This document shows positions 52,205 through 60,927 of a stretch of DNA of 64,000 bases, one piece after another. The DNA comes from Saccharibacillus alkalitolerans (GTDB lineage Bacteria; Bacillota; Bacilli; Paenibacillales; Paenibacillaceae), in the NCBI RefSeq assembly GCF_011090185.1, contig NZ_JAAFGS010000003.1, forward strand, positions 124,001 to 188,000. The letters are read 5' to 3'. Under the pieces are notes generated by a model that saw nothing but the letters and a program-made list of their open reading frames with translations, was not told where the DNA came from and made no database searches. Every line of letters begins with the position of its first letter. The first letter of the stretch is position 1. The position numbers and the translations under genes were made by a program.

Positions 52205-55200
52205 CTACTCCTTGTCTTCCCTCATCCCGAACGGCCACCAGTTGGCCTTCCCGAACGTCTTCACCATCACCGGCACGAAGAACGGAAGCATGAACAGCGC
52301 ATAGATGACGAGTCCAGCCAGCACGACGGTGGCGATCTGCATCATCGAGAGCACGCCCGAAGGAATCATCGAAGCGAACGTCCCGCTGAGGATCAGCACG
52401 GCCGACAGAATGACCGTGCCCATGTTCCGCATCGCATGCACGATCGCGTCTTTCGGGCTCATGTCCCGGTGCTCGTTGAAGCGGTCCATCAGGAAGATGC
52501 TGTAATCGACGCCGAGCGCGATCAGCATGACGAAGCCGAAGAACGGCGTCGTCCACGTGATGCCCGAGTAGCCGAGCAGATGGACGAAGATCGCTTCCGT
52601 CACGCCGAGCGCCGCGTAATACGTCACGAACAGCGACAGCATCAGATACACCGGCATGATGATCGAACGCAGCAGCAGAATCAAGATGATGAGAATGCCG
52701 CCCATCATCAGATAGACCGTCCGGCTGTAGTCTTCGTTCGATACCGTCTGCAGGTCGGCGAACGTGCTGGTTACGCCGCTGATCGCCACGTCGGCCTGCT
52801 CCAGCTTCGTCCCCTGCGTGCCGCGGTCGACGGCGGCGCGAATGTCGTCGATGTTGGCGAGCGCTTGCGTGCTGTACGGATTGTCCGCCAGCACCACGTC
52901 GAGCGTCATGATCTTGCGGTCATTGGACATATACGTGTCGAATACCTGCTGGAAGTCTTCGTTCTCCAGCGCCTCCTGCGGAATGAACCATCCGCCGAGC
53001 TCCGCATCCGAATCGTTCTGCAGCTGCGCCAGATAATCCTCCGCGGAACCCAGACCGTCTCCGACCTGTTTCAGCCCGTCGACGCTCTGATCGAGACCGT
53101 CGGTCAGCTGCGTCAGCTGATCGGACAGATCTTTGAACCCCTGACCCAGCTGCTGCTGGCCGTCCTGCAGCTGATCGAGACCGTCGGTGATCGACGGAAC
53201 TTGACCGACGATTTCTCCCTGACCGTCGGCGGCCTGGTTCAGGCCGCTTTGCAGCTGTTCGATGCCTGCAATCAGCTGATCGAAGCCTCCCGTCAGCTGG
53301 CTTTGTCCGTTGATCGCCTGCGCATAGCCTTCGTTCGCTTGATTGATGCCGGCGGCGACCTGCGAGACCTGGCCCTGCACCTGACCGAAAGCGTCGGCCA
53401 GCGCCGCCGCGCCTTGGCCCGTCTGGGTGACCGTGCCGCGTATCGTCAAGTAGTCTTCATCCTGCAGCAGCGCCGGGAACTTGCCCTCCAGGCTGCCGAA
53501 GCGTCCCTGCACGCTGCCGAGCGCGCCCGACAGCGCCGTCAGCTGGTCGCCCAGCTGGGACATGCCGCCGTTTAGAGCGCCGAGACCCGTGCCGACCTGT
53601 TGATAGCCCGCCAGCAGCTGTTCGTGCGCGCTTTGCAGCTGCTGCGCGCTCGCTTTCATCTGCGCGAGTCCCGACTGCAGTTCGCCCGCGCCGGAAGCGC
53701 CGGAACGAATGCCGTTTTCGATCTGCGACAGCCCGTCGCCGAGCTGCGCGATTCCCGTCTTGAGATCTTCCGTACCGCTGACGAGCTGATCGGCGCCGGA
53801 AGCCGCTTCCTGAATCTGCGGCGCGTTATCGCTCAGCTGCTTGCTGGCGTCGGCGAGCCCGTCTTGAATCTTCGTCAGCCCTTCGCCCGCTTCCCCGAGC
53901 CCCTCCTTCAGCGTCCCGGCCTGATCGGCCACGCTGAAATCCTGAATCTCTTCGCCGGTCGGCCGGCTGGCGCTGCGTACCGTATCGACGCCGTCCACCT
54001 TGCCTACCTCGCGGCTGATCCGTTCCGCGAGAGCCACGTATTCCGCGTTATCCATCGCTTCGTCGTTTTTGATGACGATCTTGGCCGGCATGGCCTGACC
54101 CGCGCCGAAGCTGTCGGAAATGATATTGAAGCCTTCGACCGATTCGTAGTTCGCCGGAATCTCTTCAAGGCTGTTGAACGACAGCTTGCCGCTGTAAGTC
54201 AGAAGGAACGGCAGCGTAACGGCCAGCACGATCAGCATCGCCGCCCAAGGCCGCTTGAGCGAGAATCGGCCCGCCCAGCCCCACAGCTTGTTCTCGCTGT
54301 GGCCGATCGCTTTGCGCGAAGGCCAGAACATCTTCTCGCCGAGCACAGCCATGAAGAACGGCACGACCGTGATCATGGCCAGCAGCATCACCGCGATGCC
54401 GACGGCGACCGCGACGGCCGAACGGTACAGCATGAACTGCGACAGACCGATCGCCGCGAATCCGACCAATACTGCAAGGCCGGAAACCAAAACCGTGCGG
54501 CCCGCCGTCCGGTACGTCTCGACGATCGCGTCCCATTTGCTGTCCTGCCGTCCCATTTCTTCTTTATAGCGGCTGATCAGCAGGATGCAGTAATCCGTCC
54601 CGATTCCGAACATGACCGCGACCATGAAGATCTGCGTGAAGTTCGACAGCGGAAAGTCGAAGCGGTCCACGAGGAACGCCACGATGCTCTGCGATACGAT
54701 GTAGCTGAGTCCCACGGTCAGCAGCGGCACGAACGGCGCCACGACGGAACGGAATACGAGCACCAGAATCAGCAGGATGAAGACGACCGTGATATATTCC
54801 GATTTCTTCAGGCCTTCCTCCGAGCTGCGGACCGTATCTTCGCTGATAAGCGACTCGCCCGTCAGGTAATGTTCGACCTGGTACGGTTCGAGCGTCTGCT
54901 CGATGCCGCTTTGCACCTCGGTCACTTCGCCCTCGGGGATTTCGGCGCCGAGCGAGACAAGAACGGTCTGTCCGTTTTCCGAAATCATCTGGCCTTCAAG
55001 TTCGCTCTGTTCGAACGGACTGAGAATCGACGTGATATGCAGGCTTTCTTTGTTTTTGTCGAGAGCTTCGACCGCCTGCTTCGCCTGTTCCTTCTCTTCG
55101 GCGCTCAATCCGTTCGGATTATGGAACACGAGCGCGATGGTCGTCCCCTCCGTGCCCCCCTCCTGGGCGGCCAGCTCATCCAAGATTTTGGCGGCTTCCG

Positions 55201-55342
55201 TGGACGTATATCCTTCCGGAACGGAAAAACCGCCTTTTTCGCGCACCAGATCCGACATCGACGGCGCGGTCAGGAACAATCCGACCGCCGCCGCCAGCCA
55301 GAGCAGCAGGACCAGCCATCTGGCTTTCAGTATGGTTCTCAT
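52205..55342 (-). CDS. MMPL/RND-family membrane exporter with heptad-rich extracellular domain
   Basis: 1045 aa. Two MMPL halves: a first membrane helix (about 9-27), then five helices (about 180-340) with MFGIGTDYCILLISRY; a second set (about 860-1030) with IALGVDYSIFLMDRFNEH. The two GxDY motifs carry the proton-relay Asp. Between them (about 470-800) is a long helical region of QL/DGL heptads like YhgE/Pip proteins. Closest in layout to B. subtilis YdgH, which also follows a MarR gene. ATG overlaps the marR stop (ATGA), with GGAGG 12 nt upstream. Exports lipids, drugs or siderophore-like compounds; substrate unknown. Confidence 0.93.
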   Translation of the reverse strand: MRTILKARWLVLLLWLAAAVGLFLTAPSMSDLVREKGGFSVPEGYTSTEAAKILDELAAQEGGTEGTTIALVFHNPNGLSAEEKEQAKQAVEALDKNKESLHITSILSPFEQSELEGQMISENGQTVLVSLGAEIPEGEVTEVQSGIEQTLEPYQVEHYLTGESLISEDTVRSSEEGLKKSEYITVVFILLILVLVFRSVVAPFVPLLTVGLSYIVSQSIVAFLVDRFDFPLSNFTQIFMVAVMFGIGTDYCILLISRYKEEMGRQDSKWDAIVETYRTAGRTVLVSGLAVLVGFAAIGLSQFMLYRSAVAVAVGIAVMLLAMITVVPFFMAVLGEKMFWPSRKAIGHSENKLWGWAGRFSLKRPWAAMLIVLAVTLPFLLTYSGKLSFNSLEEIPANYESVEGFNIISDSFGAGQAMPAKIVIKNDEAMDNAEYVALAERISREVGKVDGVDTVRSASRPTGEEIQDFSVADQAGTLKEGLGEAGEGLTKIQDGLADASKQLSDNAPQIQEAASGADQLVSGTEDLKTGIAQLGDGLSQIENGIRSGASGAGELQSGLAQMKASAQQLQSAHEQLLAGYQQVGTGLGALNGGMSQLGDQLTALSGALGSVQGRFGSLEGKFPALLQDEDYLTIRGTVTQTGQGAAALADAFGQVQGQVSQVAAGINQANEGYAQAINGQSQLTGGFDQLIAGIEQLQSGLNQAADGQGEIVGQVPSITDGLDQLQDGQQQLGQGFKDLSDQLTQLTDGLDQSVDGLKQVGDGLGSAEDYLAQLQNDSDAELGGWFIPQEALENEDFQQVFDTYMSNDRKIMTLDVVLADNPYSTQALANIDDIRAAVDRGTQGTKLEQADVAISGVTSTFADLQTVSNEDYSRTVYLMMGGILIILILLLRSIIMPVYLMLSLFVTYYAALGVTEAIFVHLLGYSGITWTTPFFGFVMLIALGVDYSIFLMDRFNEHRDMSPKDAIVHAMRNMGTVILSAVLILSGTFASMIPSGVLSMMQIATVVLAGLVIYALFMLPFFVPVMVKTFGKANWWPFGMREDKE

Positions 55343-55827
55343 TTTTTCTCTCTGCCTCCATCTTCCTTGACCAGCATCGCCAATCGGTCGAACGCGGCCA
55401 GAACGGTTTCCACTTCATCCTCGCTGAAATGCTTCAAATACTTGGCAAACGATTCCGTAATCCGCTGCTCCGCCTGCACGGCCATTTCGCGCCCGCGCTC
55501 GGTCAGCGTCAAATACACTTCGCGGCGATCCTGTTCGTTTCGCGTCCGCTCGATCAGTCCCCGGTCGACCAGACGCGTGACGATCGCGGTAATCGAACTT
55601 TTGACCACCTTGAACGCATCGGCCAGCTCGGACGACGTGCACGGTCCCCGCTGAATGATCGTCTGCAGCAAATAATACTGGTCGCTCGTCATATCCTCCT
55701 GCATCTGGCTGCGGACGAGCGCGCCGAATTCCCGCTCGATCGACAGCCAGGACCCCAAAAAGCGGTCAATCAGCTGCTTGGCGTTCCCCGTGATCGGTTC
55801 GCCGGACGCGCGGGTCGATTCCTCCAT
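55339..55827 (-). CDS. MarR-family regulator of the MMPL operon
   Basis: 162 aa winged-helix protein. MTSDQYYLLQTIIQRGPCTS, SELADAFKVVKSSITAIVTRL and LIERTRNEQDRREVYLTLTERG give the HTH and wing. Translationally coupled to the exporter gene through an ATGA overlap, hence probably its repressor (YdgG-YdgH-like arrangement). ATG has GGGAGGG at about 9 nt. Confidence 0.93.
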   Translation of the reverse strand: MEESTRASGEPITGNAKQLIDRFLGSWLSIEREFGALVRSQMQEDMTSDQYYLLQTIIQRGPCTSSELADAFKVVKSSITAIVTRLVDRGLIERTRNEQDRREVYLTLTERGREMAVQAEQRITESFAKYLKHFSEDEVETVLAAFDRLAMLVKEDGGREKK

Positions 55828-55860
55828 CTCGCTTCGCTCCCTCCCCGAATTGGTTCTTCA

Positions 55861-55926
55861 ATCGAATTGTTCGATAATGAAACTATTCACCTATGAAACT
55901 ATAAAGTTTTTCCGCATCCCTGTCAA
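55861..55926 (-). promoter_or_regulatory. Promoter and candidate operators of the marR-MMPL operon
   Basis: Minus strand TTGACA (55921-55926), 17 nt, TATAGT (55898-55903). Downstream of the -10 are a 16-bp-period direct repeat of ATAGTTTCAT (plus-strand ATGAAACTAT at 55877-55886 and 55893-55902) and an inverted repeat ATCGAA-TTG-TTCGAT (55861-55875): good candidates for MarR binding. Confidence 0.75.
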
Positions 55927-55963
55927 CATAACGCCGAAGTCAGCCGGTGCTCGAGATTGAAAA

Positions 55964-56007
55964 CGCAAAAAAAAGAAACTCGGCCCTCCGTTTGGAGAGC
56001 CGGGTTT
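55964..56007 (-). terminator. Terminator of the B12-sensor operon
   Basis: Minus strand AAACCCGGCTCTCC-AAAC-GGAGGGCCGAGTTT (two mismatches) then CTTTTTTTT. Located ~90 nt after the amidohydrolase stop. Confidence 0.8.
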
Positions 56008-56098
56008 CCCGTTACTTGATATGCCGAAGCATCTTTCCTCGGACTTTGTTTTCGGGCGTTGTTCTTCCGTCAACGGTTTTCCGCCTTGACGGCTCGGT

Positions 56099-57424
56099 TC
56101 AAATCCTTTTGACCAGACGCTCGATCGAACGATCGGCCTCGCGCAGGACGACGTCGCGGTCCAGCGTGCGGACGACTCGGTTTTCCATGACAATCCTGCC
56201 GTCAATGACGACCGTATCGACGTTTCCGCGCGCCGCCGAGTAGACGATGCGCGAGTAAACGTCGACCTCGAACGAAGGAAACGTATGAAAGTCATACAGA
56301 TCCAGCAGCACCAGATCCGCCTTTTTGCCGGGCTCGATACTGCCGATTTCGTCTTCCATGCCGAGCACTTCCGCCCCGCCCATCGTGGCCATGCGCAGCA
56401 CGGTCCGGGCGTCCATCGCCGTCGGTCCGTGCGCCGGCTTGTGGATCAGCGCGGCCAGCTTCATTTCCTGAAACATGTCCAGATTGTTGTTGCAAGGCGC
56501 GCCGTCCGCACCCAGTCCGACCGGGACGTGACGGCTCAGCATATCGGGAACTTCCGCGATTCCCGAAGCCAGCTTGAGGTTGGAACCCGGGCAGTGCGTC
56601 ATTTTGACTCCGCGCTCGCGGATTATTCGCTTTTCCCGCTCGTTCAGCCAAATGCAGTGGGCCAGAATCAGATTGGGCTTGGCGAGCCCGATATGATCGA
56701 GATATTCGATATTGCGCATGCCGCGTTCGCGCTCCACGACCTCGATCTCGCCGCGGTTTTCCGAAGCATGCGTATGTACGCGGACTTTATGGCGCTCCGA
56801 CAGGTCGCGCACGCCGGTCAGCAGTTCCTCCGTGCAGGACACGACGAACCTCGGACAAAACGCATATTGGATGCGCCCGCCGTCGCAGCCGTTCCATCGT
56901 TCCAGCAGACGCACGCTTTCTTCCAGGGAACGGGCGGTATCTTCCTGCAGCGCCTCCGGCACCTGGCTTCCGTGATCCATCATGACTTTTCCGGACACCG
57001 CGCGGATGCCGGTCTCGGCCATAGCGCGGAACGCCGACTCGGTATGATGCACCGTCTCCATGTCGAGCAGCGTCGTCGTGCCGTTGGAGATCAGCTCGCC
57101 GATGCCCAGCATCGCCGAATAGTAGACCGACTCCTCGTCGTGCGCCGCTTCGAGCGGCCAGATCCGCTTCTGAAGCCAGTCCAGCAGTTCGAGGTCGTCC
57201 GCACGGCCGCGGAACAGCGTCTGGCATAAGTGCACATGCGTTTGGATAAACCCCGGAAGCAGCACTTTTCCCCGAGCCTCAATGACGCGGTCGGCCTGCA
57301 TGCCCGACAAATTGCCGCCGATCCGGACGATGCGGTCGTTTTCGATCCACACGTCGCCGGTCAGCACTTCCTGTTTATCGTTCATCGTCACGATTTGAGC
57401 GCCTTGAATCAACAGCGTTGCCAT
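56099..57424 (-). CDS. Amidohydrolase, 5'-deoxyadenosine / SAH / MTA deaminase type
   Basis: 441 aa, metal-dependent TRZ/ATZ subfamily of the amidohydrolase superfamily. PGFIQTHVHLCQTLFRGRAD (metal His63, His65), VHTHASENRGE (His219, Glu222), LAHCIWL (His256), GLGADGAPCNNNLDMF (Asp307). The layout fits enzymes that deaminate 5'-deoxyadenosine, methylthioadenosine or S-adenosylhomocysteine; guanine deaminase is less likely. ATG has AAGGAGG at 8 nt. Last gene of a minus-strand run that starts with a cobalamin-binding protein; no terminator separates it from the GNAT gene. Confidence 0.88.
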   Translation of the reverse strand: MATLLIQGAQIVTMNDKQEVLTGDVWIENDRIVRIGGNLSGMQADRVIEARGKVLLPGFIQTHVHLCQTLFRGRADDLELLDWLQKRIWPLEAAHDEESVYYSAMLGIGELISNGTTTLLDMETVHHTESAFRAMAETGIRAVSGKVMMDHGSQVPEALQEDTARSLEESVRLLERWNGCDGGRIQYAFCPRFVVSCTEELLTGVRDLSERHKVRVHTHASENRGEIEVVERERGMRNIEYLDHIGLAKPNLILAHCIWLNEREKRIIRERGVKMTHCPGSNLKLASGIAEVPDMLSRHVPVGLGADGAPCNNNLDMFQEMKLAALIHKPAHGPTAMDARTVLRMATMGGAEVLGMEDEIGSIEPGKKADLVLLDLYDFHTFPSFEVDVYSRIVYSAARGNVDTVVIDGRIVMENRVVRTLDRDVVLREADRSIERLVKRI

Positions 57425-57486
57425 CCCCGGTTCCTCCTTACGCGTTTTTCGACGAGTCTATCCGCCCGGCGATCGAAATCCGGCCT

Positions 57487-57921
57487 TTATTCTTCCTCGT
57501 CTTCGTCCACGCTGTAGACGCAGCGGAACCTTTCCAGTCCCGACGAAGACAGACCCTGGCCGATCACGGCGAAGCCGATGCTGCGGTAAAAGTCGACGGC
57601 TTCTTCGTCCGTCTCCGCGATCACCCGTTCGGGCTTCTCCATCACCATCAGCTCGAGCATCATGCCCCGGCCGTAGCCCAGACCCCTGCTTTCCGGTTCG
57701 ACGGCGATATGCGTAATCGTAATCTCGCCCGTTCCGGTCGGTCTGTAGCCGATGATGCCGAGCGTTTCCCCTTCTTCGACATAAGCCAGCAGTTGAACCT
57801 CTTCTTGTTCCTCATACAGCCGGATCGCCCGCTCCACATGTTCGGGATCGGGAAATACGGCCAGTTCCAGCAGGGCGGCGACTTCGGGGTCGCGCACTTG
57901 TCGTTTGACGGATTGCAGCAT
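57487..57921 (-). CDS. GNAT-family N-acetyltransferase
   Basis: 144 aa. GEITITHIAVEPESRGLGYGRGMM contains the acetyl-CoA pyrophosphate-binding R/Q-x-x-G-x-G/A loop (ESRGLGYGRG), and AVDFYRSIGFAVIGQG is the C-terminal GNAT motif. Substrate unknown. CAGGAGG is 6 nt from the ATG. Sits 50 nt after the histidine kinase and 62 nt before the amidohydrolase, apparently in one transcript. Confidence 0.9.
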   Translation of the reverse strand: MLQSVKRQVRDPEVAALLELAVFPDPEHVERAIRLYEEQEEVQLLAYVEEGETLGIIGYRPTGTGEITITHIAVEPESRGLGYGRGMMLELMVMEKPERVIAETDEEAVDFYRSIGFAVIGQGLSSSGLERFRCVYSVDEDEEE

Positions 57922-57971
57922 GTCGTTCCTCCTGTTTATGTCTTTAGATGAAACAACCGGCCCGCCTGGAT

Positions 57972-59654
57972 TCAGGCAAACCGGTGCAGTTCTTCGCGGG
58001 CGGCTTCGTAGGCGCCGTTCAGCTTCGGCAGCACGTCCCGCGCGGTATCCGTGTCGCCGTCTTTCAACGCATGCTCGATCGTCTCGAGCAGGTTGGCGAA
58101 GTAATGAACACCGATGCTGAGGCTGCCCGATTTCAAATCGTGGGCGGCCCTCATTCCTTTTATGCAGTCGCCTTCCAGCACGAAGCGCTCGAGCCGTTCC
58201 AGCTTGCCCGGCGTTTCCTCTTCGTAAGTCTCAAGCAGGGCACGGAAAATTTCCGGCTCCTCGCCCTCGTCCAATTCGATGATTTCTCGGACGACTTGGG
58301 AATCGAGCGCTTTGTCGGAAGCCCGCGGAAGCCACTTTTGCAGCATGGACCCCAGCGCCTCCATGCTGACCGGCTTGCCGAGAAAATCGTTCATGCCCGC
58401 CTTCCGGCAAACTTCCTTCTCGCTCTCGAGCGAGTCTCCCGTCAAGGCGATAATGGGGATCGGGCGGCGCATTTCGTCCCGTTCCAATTCGCGGATTCTT
58501 CGCGCCGCTTCCGGACCGTCCATCACCGGCATATGCTTGTCCATCAGGATCACGGCATACGGACGGCTGAGGAAGGCCGCGACCGCTTCCTTTCCGTCGC
58601 CGACGACTTCGACGGCGTCCAGTCCCAGCTTTTTCAGCTGCATGCGGATCACCCGGCTGTTGATCGGATTGTCTTCCGCGACCAGAATCGGAATCTCTCC
58701 GCCTGGAGCTCCGAAGACGGGCACCGCCCTCAGCGAAGCCGACGAGCCTTCATGCGTCGGTACGGACGCCGCCGGCAGCGCCAGGCGGAACCAGAACGTC
58801 GAGCCTTCGCCTTCGCGGCTGACGACGCCGATCTCGCCCTGCATCGCTTCTACCAGCGACTTGCAGATCATCAGACCGAGACCGGTTCCCGCTTTGGCCT
58901 TTCCGGCTTCGGTCTGCGAGTAGGGCTTGAACAATTTTTCGATGTTCGGCTGCGAAATGCCGATGCCGCTGTCCCGGACTTCGAAGCTCAGCAGGTCGGA
59001 ACCCGAGGAGGCCGGGCGTACCGTCACGCGGATTGTCCCGTTTTCGGTGAACGTATTCGCGTTATTGATCAAGTTGATCAGGATCTGACGGATCCGCGTC
59101 GGATCGCCCTTCAAGGAAGAGGCGACCGAAGCGTCGATGTCGCATTCGATCCGGTTGCACTTGGCGCCCGCCCGCGGCTGCAGCAGCTGCACCGCATGCG
59201 TGACCACTTCGCGCAGGTCGAACGTTTTCTCTTCGATATCGAGCATCCCCGCTTCGCTCTTGGAGAGATCCAGCAGATCGCTCACCATGCCGAGCAGCGA
59301 TTCCGCCGACTCTTCGATCAATCCCGTCCAGCTTCGCTGCTCCTCGCCGAGCGCGCTGCCCCGCAGCAGCTCGGTCATGCCCAAAATGCCGTTCATCGGC
59401 GTTCTGAATTCATGGCTGATCATGGCCAAAAATTGATTTTTCGCCTCGTTCGCCCGCTCCGCTTCTTTCACGGCTTCTTCCAATTCCGCGTTGCTCTTGG
59501 CCAGCTTACGCTGAAGCGTGACCATCTCGTTATTCATCGACGAAAATTCGTTCAAAATCTGTTCTTCCTTCAACTGCCCCCGCACGATCCGGTCGTTAAG
59601 CGCTTCGACAATCGCGCGCAGCCGTTCGATCTCTCGCTGCAATTCAGCTTCCAA
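57972..59654 (-). CDS. Soluble hybrid histidine kinase with receiver and HPt domains
   Basis: 560 aa, no membrane segment and no recognisable sensor domain. N-terminal coiled coil (1-72), HisKA with phospho-His81 ([14 protein letters not shown]), HATPase (NLINNAN, DSGIGIS, GTGLGL; about 150-295), receiver domain (about 322-440) with Asp372 in [13 protein letters not shown] and Lys427, and a C-terminal HPt domain (about 455-560) with His505 in [13 protein letters not shown] full internal phosphorelay but no cognate output regulator nearby. Starts at TTG 59654 with AAGGAGG at 8 nt; the start overlaps the upstream cobalamin-binding gene by 11 nt, implying coupled synthesis and a physical partnership. 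Confidence 0.93.
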   Translation of the reverse strand: MEAELQREIERLRAIVEALNDRIVRGQLKEEQILNEFSSMNNEMVTLQRKLAKSNAELEEAVKEAERANEAKNQFLAMISHEFRTPMNGILGMTELLRGSALGEEQRSWTGLIEESAESLLGMVSDLLDLSKSEAGMLDIEEKTFDLREVVTHAVQLLQPRAGAKCNRIECDIDASVASSLKGDPTRIRQILINLINNANTFTENGTIRVTVRPASSGSDLLSFEVRDSGIGISQPNIEKLFKPYSQTEAGKAKAGTGLGLMICKSLVEAMQGEIGVVSREGEGSTFWFRLALPAASVPTHEGSSASLRAVPVFGAPGGEIPILVAEDNPINSRVIRMQLKKLGLDAVEVVGDGKEAVAAFLSRPYAVILMDKHMPVMDGPEAARRIRELERDEMRRPIPIIALTGDSLESEKEVCRKAGMNDFLGKPVSMEALGSMLQKWLPRASDKALDSQVVREIIELDEGEEPEIFRALLETYEEETPGKLERLERFVLEGDCIKGMRAAHDLKSGSLSIGVHYFANLLETIEHALKDGDTDTARDVLPKLNGAYEAAREELHRFA

Positions 59655-60771
59655 GTTGATGGCCTCCTTCCGCTTCCGGATGTTCTCCGGCTTCTTCCGG
59701 CGTGGCGACGATCGTCCGTTCCTTCAGAATACGATCCGCTTCCTGCAGCGCTACTTCCGCGTCTGGCGCATAGCCGTCGGCTCCGACCCGCTTCCACAAG
59801 AAAGGATCGACGTTGAAAGGCAGGCCGCCGACCATGATTTTGACGCCTGTCAAGCGTTCGTCGGCACGCAGCCGCGCAATCAATTTCTTCATTAGACGAA
59901 CGTGAAACGTCATCGTTGCCGACAAGGCGACGATATCCGCTCCGCGGCGCGCGACCGTTTCGGCCAGCCGATCTTCGTCGGCGTTCGCGCCCATGTAGTA
60001 GGTGTCCCAGCCTTCCAACTCGAACACGTCGGTCAGCATCCGCAGCCCGATCTCGTGCATTTCTCCGCCGACGCAGGCCGATACGAGTACGCTGCCGCGT
60101 TTCGGGCGTTCTCCGCCGATCCAATGCGCATACAGCCGGGACATGGCGCTCTGCGTAATGGCCGTACAGTAATGTTCGTCGGCGACGCTGATCTGCTGAG
60201 TTTGCCACAACCGTCCGACTTCGTACTGCGAAGCCTGGAAGACGTATCGATAAATGTCGCGTATGGTTTCGCCGCGTTCGAACATCTCGTCGACTACGCC
60301 GTAGGCGCCGAGACGGTCGCTTCGCAGCAGCGCATCCAGATAACGCCGCGCTTCCCGTCCGAACAAGCGGTCTTCGGCGATGAAAGGCGGCACTTCGGCC
60401 GGTTCCCGCGTTCGCTCGATCCCCATCTCCAAAATATGGATCGTTCGCTCCGTCATCTCGCCCTGTCGTCCGGCACGGACGCGGTCCAGGATCAATTCCA
60501 ACTTTTTGCGGATGTCCGCCTCGGTGAGCCCGTAACCCGCCAGCAGCTGCTTCAGCCAGCCGATATAATGCAAAAACAGCGAAGGGCTGTCCATCAGCAC
60601 GCCCTCCGCCAAATAGTTCAACGTATAGACGGTGTCGCGGCGCGATTTTTCAAATCCCGCACGACCGTATCTGTCCATCAAGTCCGGTTGAATTCTGTAC
60701 TGTTCTTCGGTCACGTCGAGCGCAAGAGACTCGATCTCCGAGAACAGCGTCTCGTCGTTCCATGTCGTCAT
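59644..60771 (-). CDS. CarH-like cobalamin-binding sensor protein
   Basis: 375 aa. Residues 1-130 are an unassigned helical domain. Residues about 140-215 form the methionine-synthase-like helical cap with W189-x9-E199-H200 (LWQTQQISVADEHYC), the Wx9EH motif of CarH/LitR B12 photoreceptors. Residues about 225-355 are the Rossmann B12 domain with E237-x-H239-x-x-G242 (GGEMHEIG), where His is the lower cobalt ligand, plus SATM and GGLPF. There is no MerR DNA-binding domain. The residue after W189 is Gln, where Thermus CarH has the His that caps cobalt after light exposure. Translation starts at ATG 60771 without its own good ribosome site, coupled to a 19-codon ORF. Confidence 0.88.
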   Translation of the reverse strand: MTTWNDETLFSEIESLALDVTEEQYRIQPDLMDRYGRAGFEKSRRDTVYTLNYLAEGVLMDSPSLFLHYIGWLKQLLAGYGLTEADIRKKLELILDRVRAGRQGEMTERTIHILEMGIERTREPAEVPPFIAEDRLFGREARRYLDALLRSDRLGAYGVVDEMFERGETIRDIYRYVFQASQYEVGRLWQTQQISVADEHYCTAITQSAMSRLYAHWIGGERPKRGSVLVSACVGGEMHEIGLRMLTDVFELEGWDTYYMGANADEDRLAETVARRGADIVALSATMTFHVRLMKKLIARLRADERLTGVKIMVGGLPFNVDPFLWKRVGADGYAPDAEVALQEADRILKERTIVATPEEAGEHPEAEGGHQLGS

Positions 60772-60827
60772 GCGAACCGCCCGCTTCGAATGCGGAAAAG
60801 CCCACTGCATTCCGCTTTCTTAGGCAC
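60768..60827 (-). CDS. 19-codon leader ORF coupled to the cobalamin-sensor gene
   Basis: GTG 60827 has GGAGGG at 7 nt, the best ribosome site here. It encodes MPKKAECSGLFRIRSGRFA and stops with TGA overlapping the next ATG (ATGA). The following gene lacks a good site, so ribosomes reaching this stop probably reinitiate. The DNA also forms a GAATGC...GCATTC hairpin across the ORF. Could be a leader peptide or just a coupling device. Confidence 0.55.
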   Translation of the reverse strand: MPKKAECSGLFRIRSGRFA

Positions 60828-60927
60828 TGCGCATCCCTCCCAACTATCCTGCCGTTCTGCCGACTCCGTTTCGATCCTTGGGTTCATCTTCCCATAACGG
60901 GCGGAGATGCGCAACCTCGCAGCAGGA

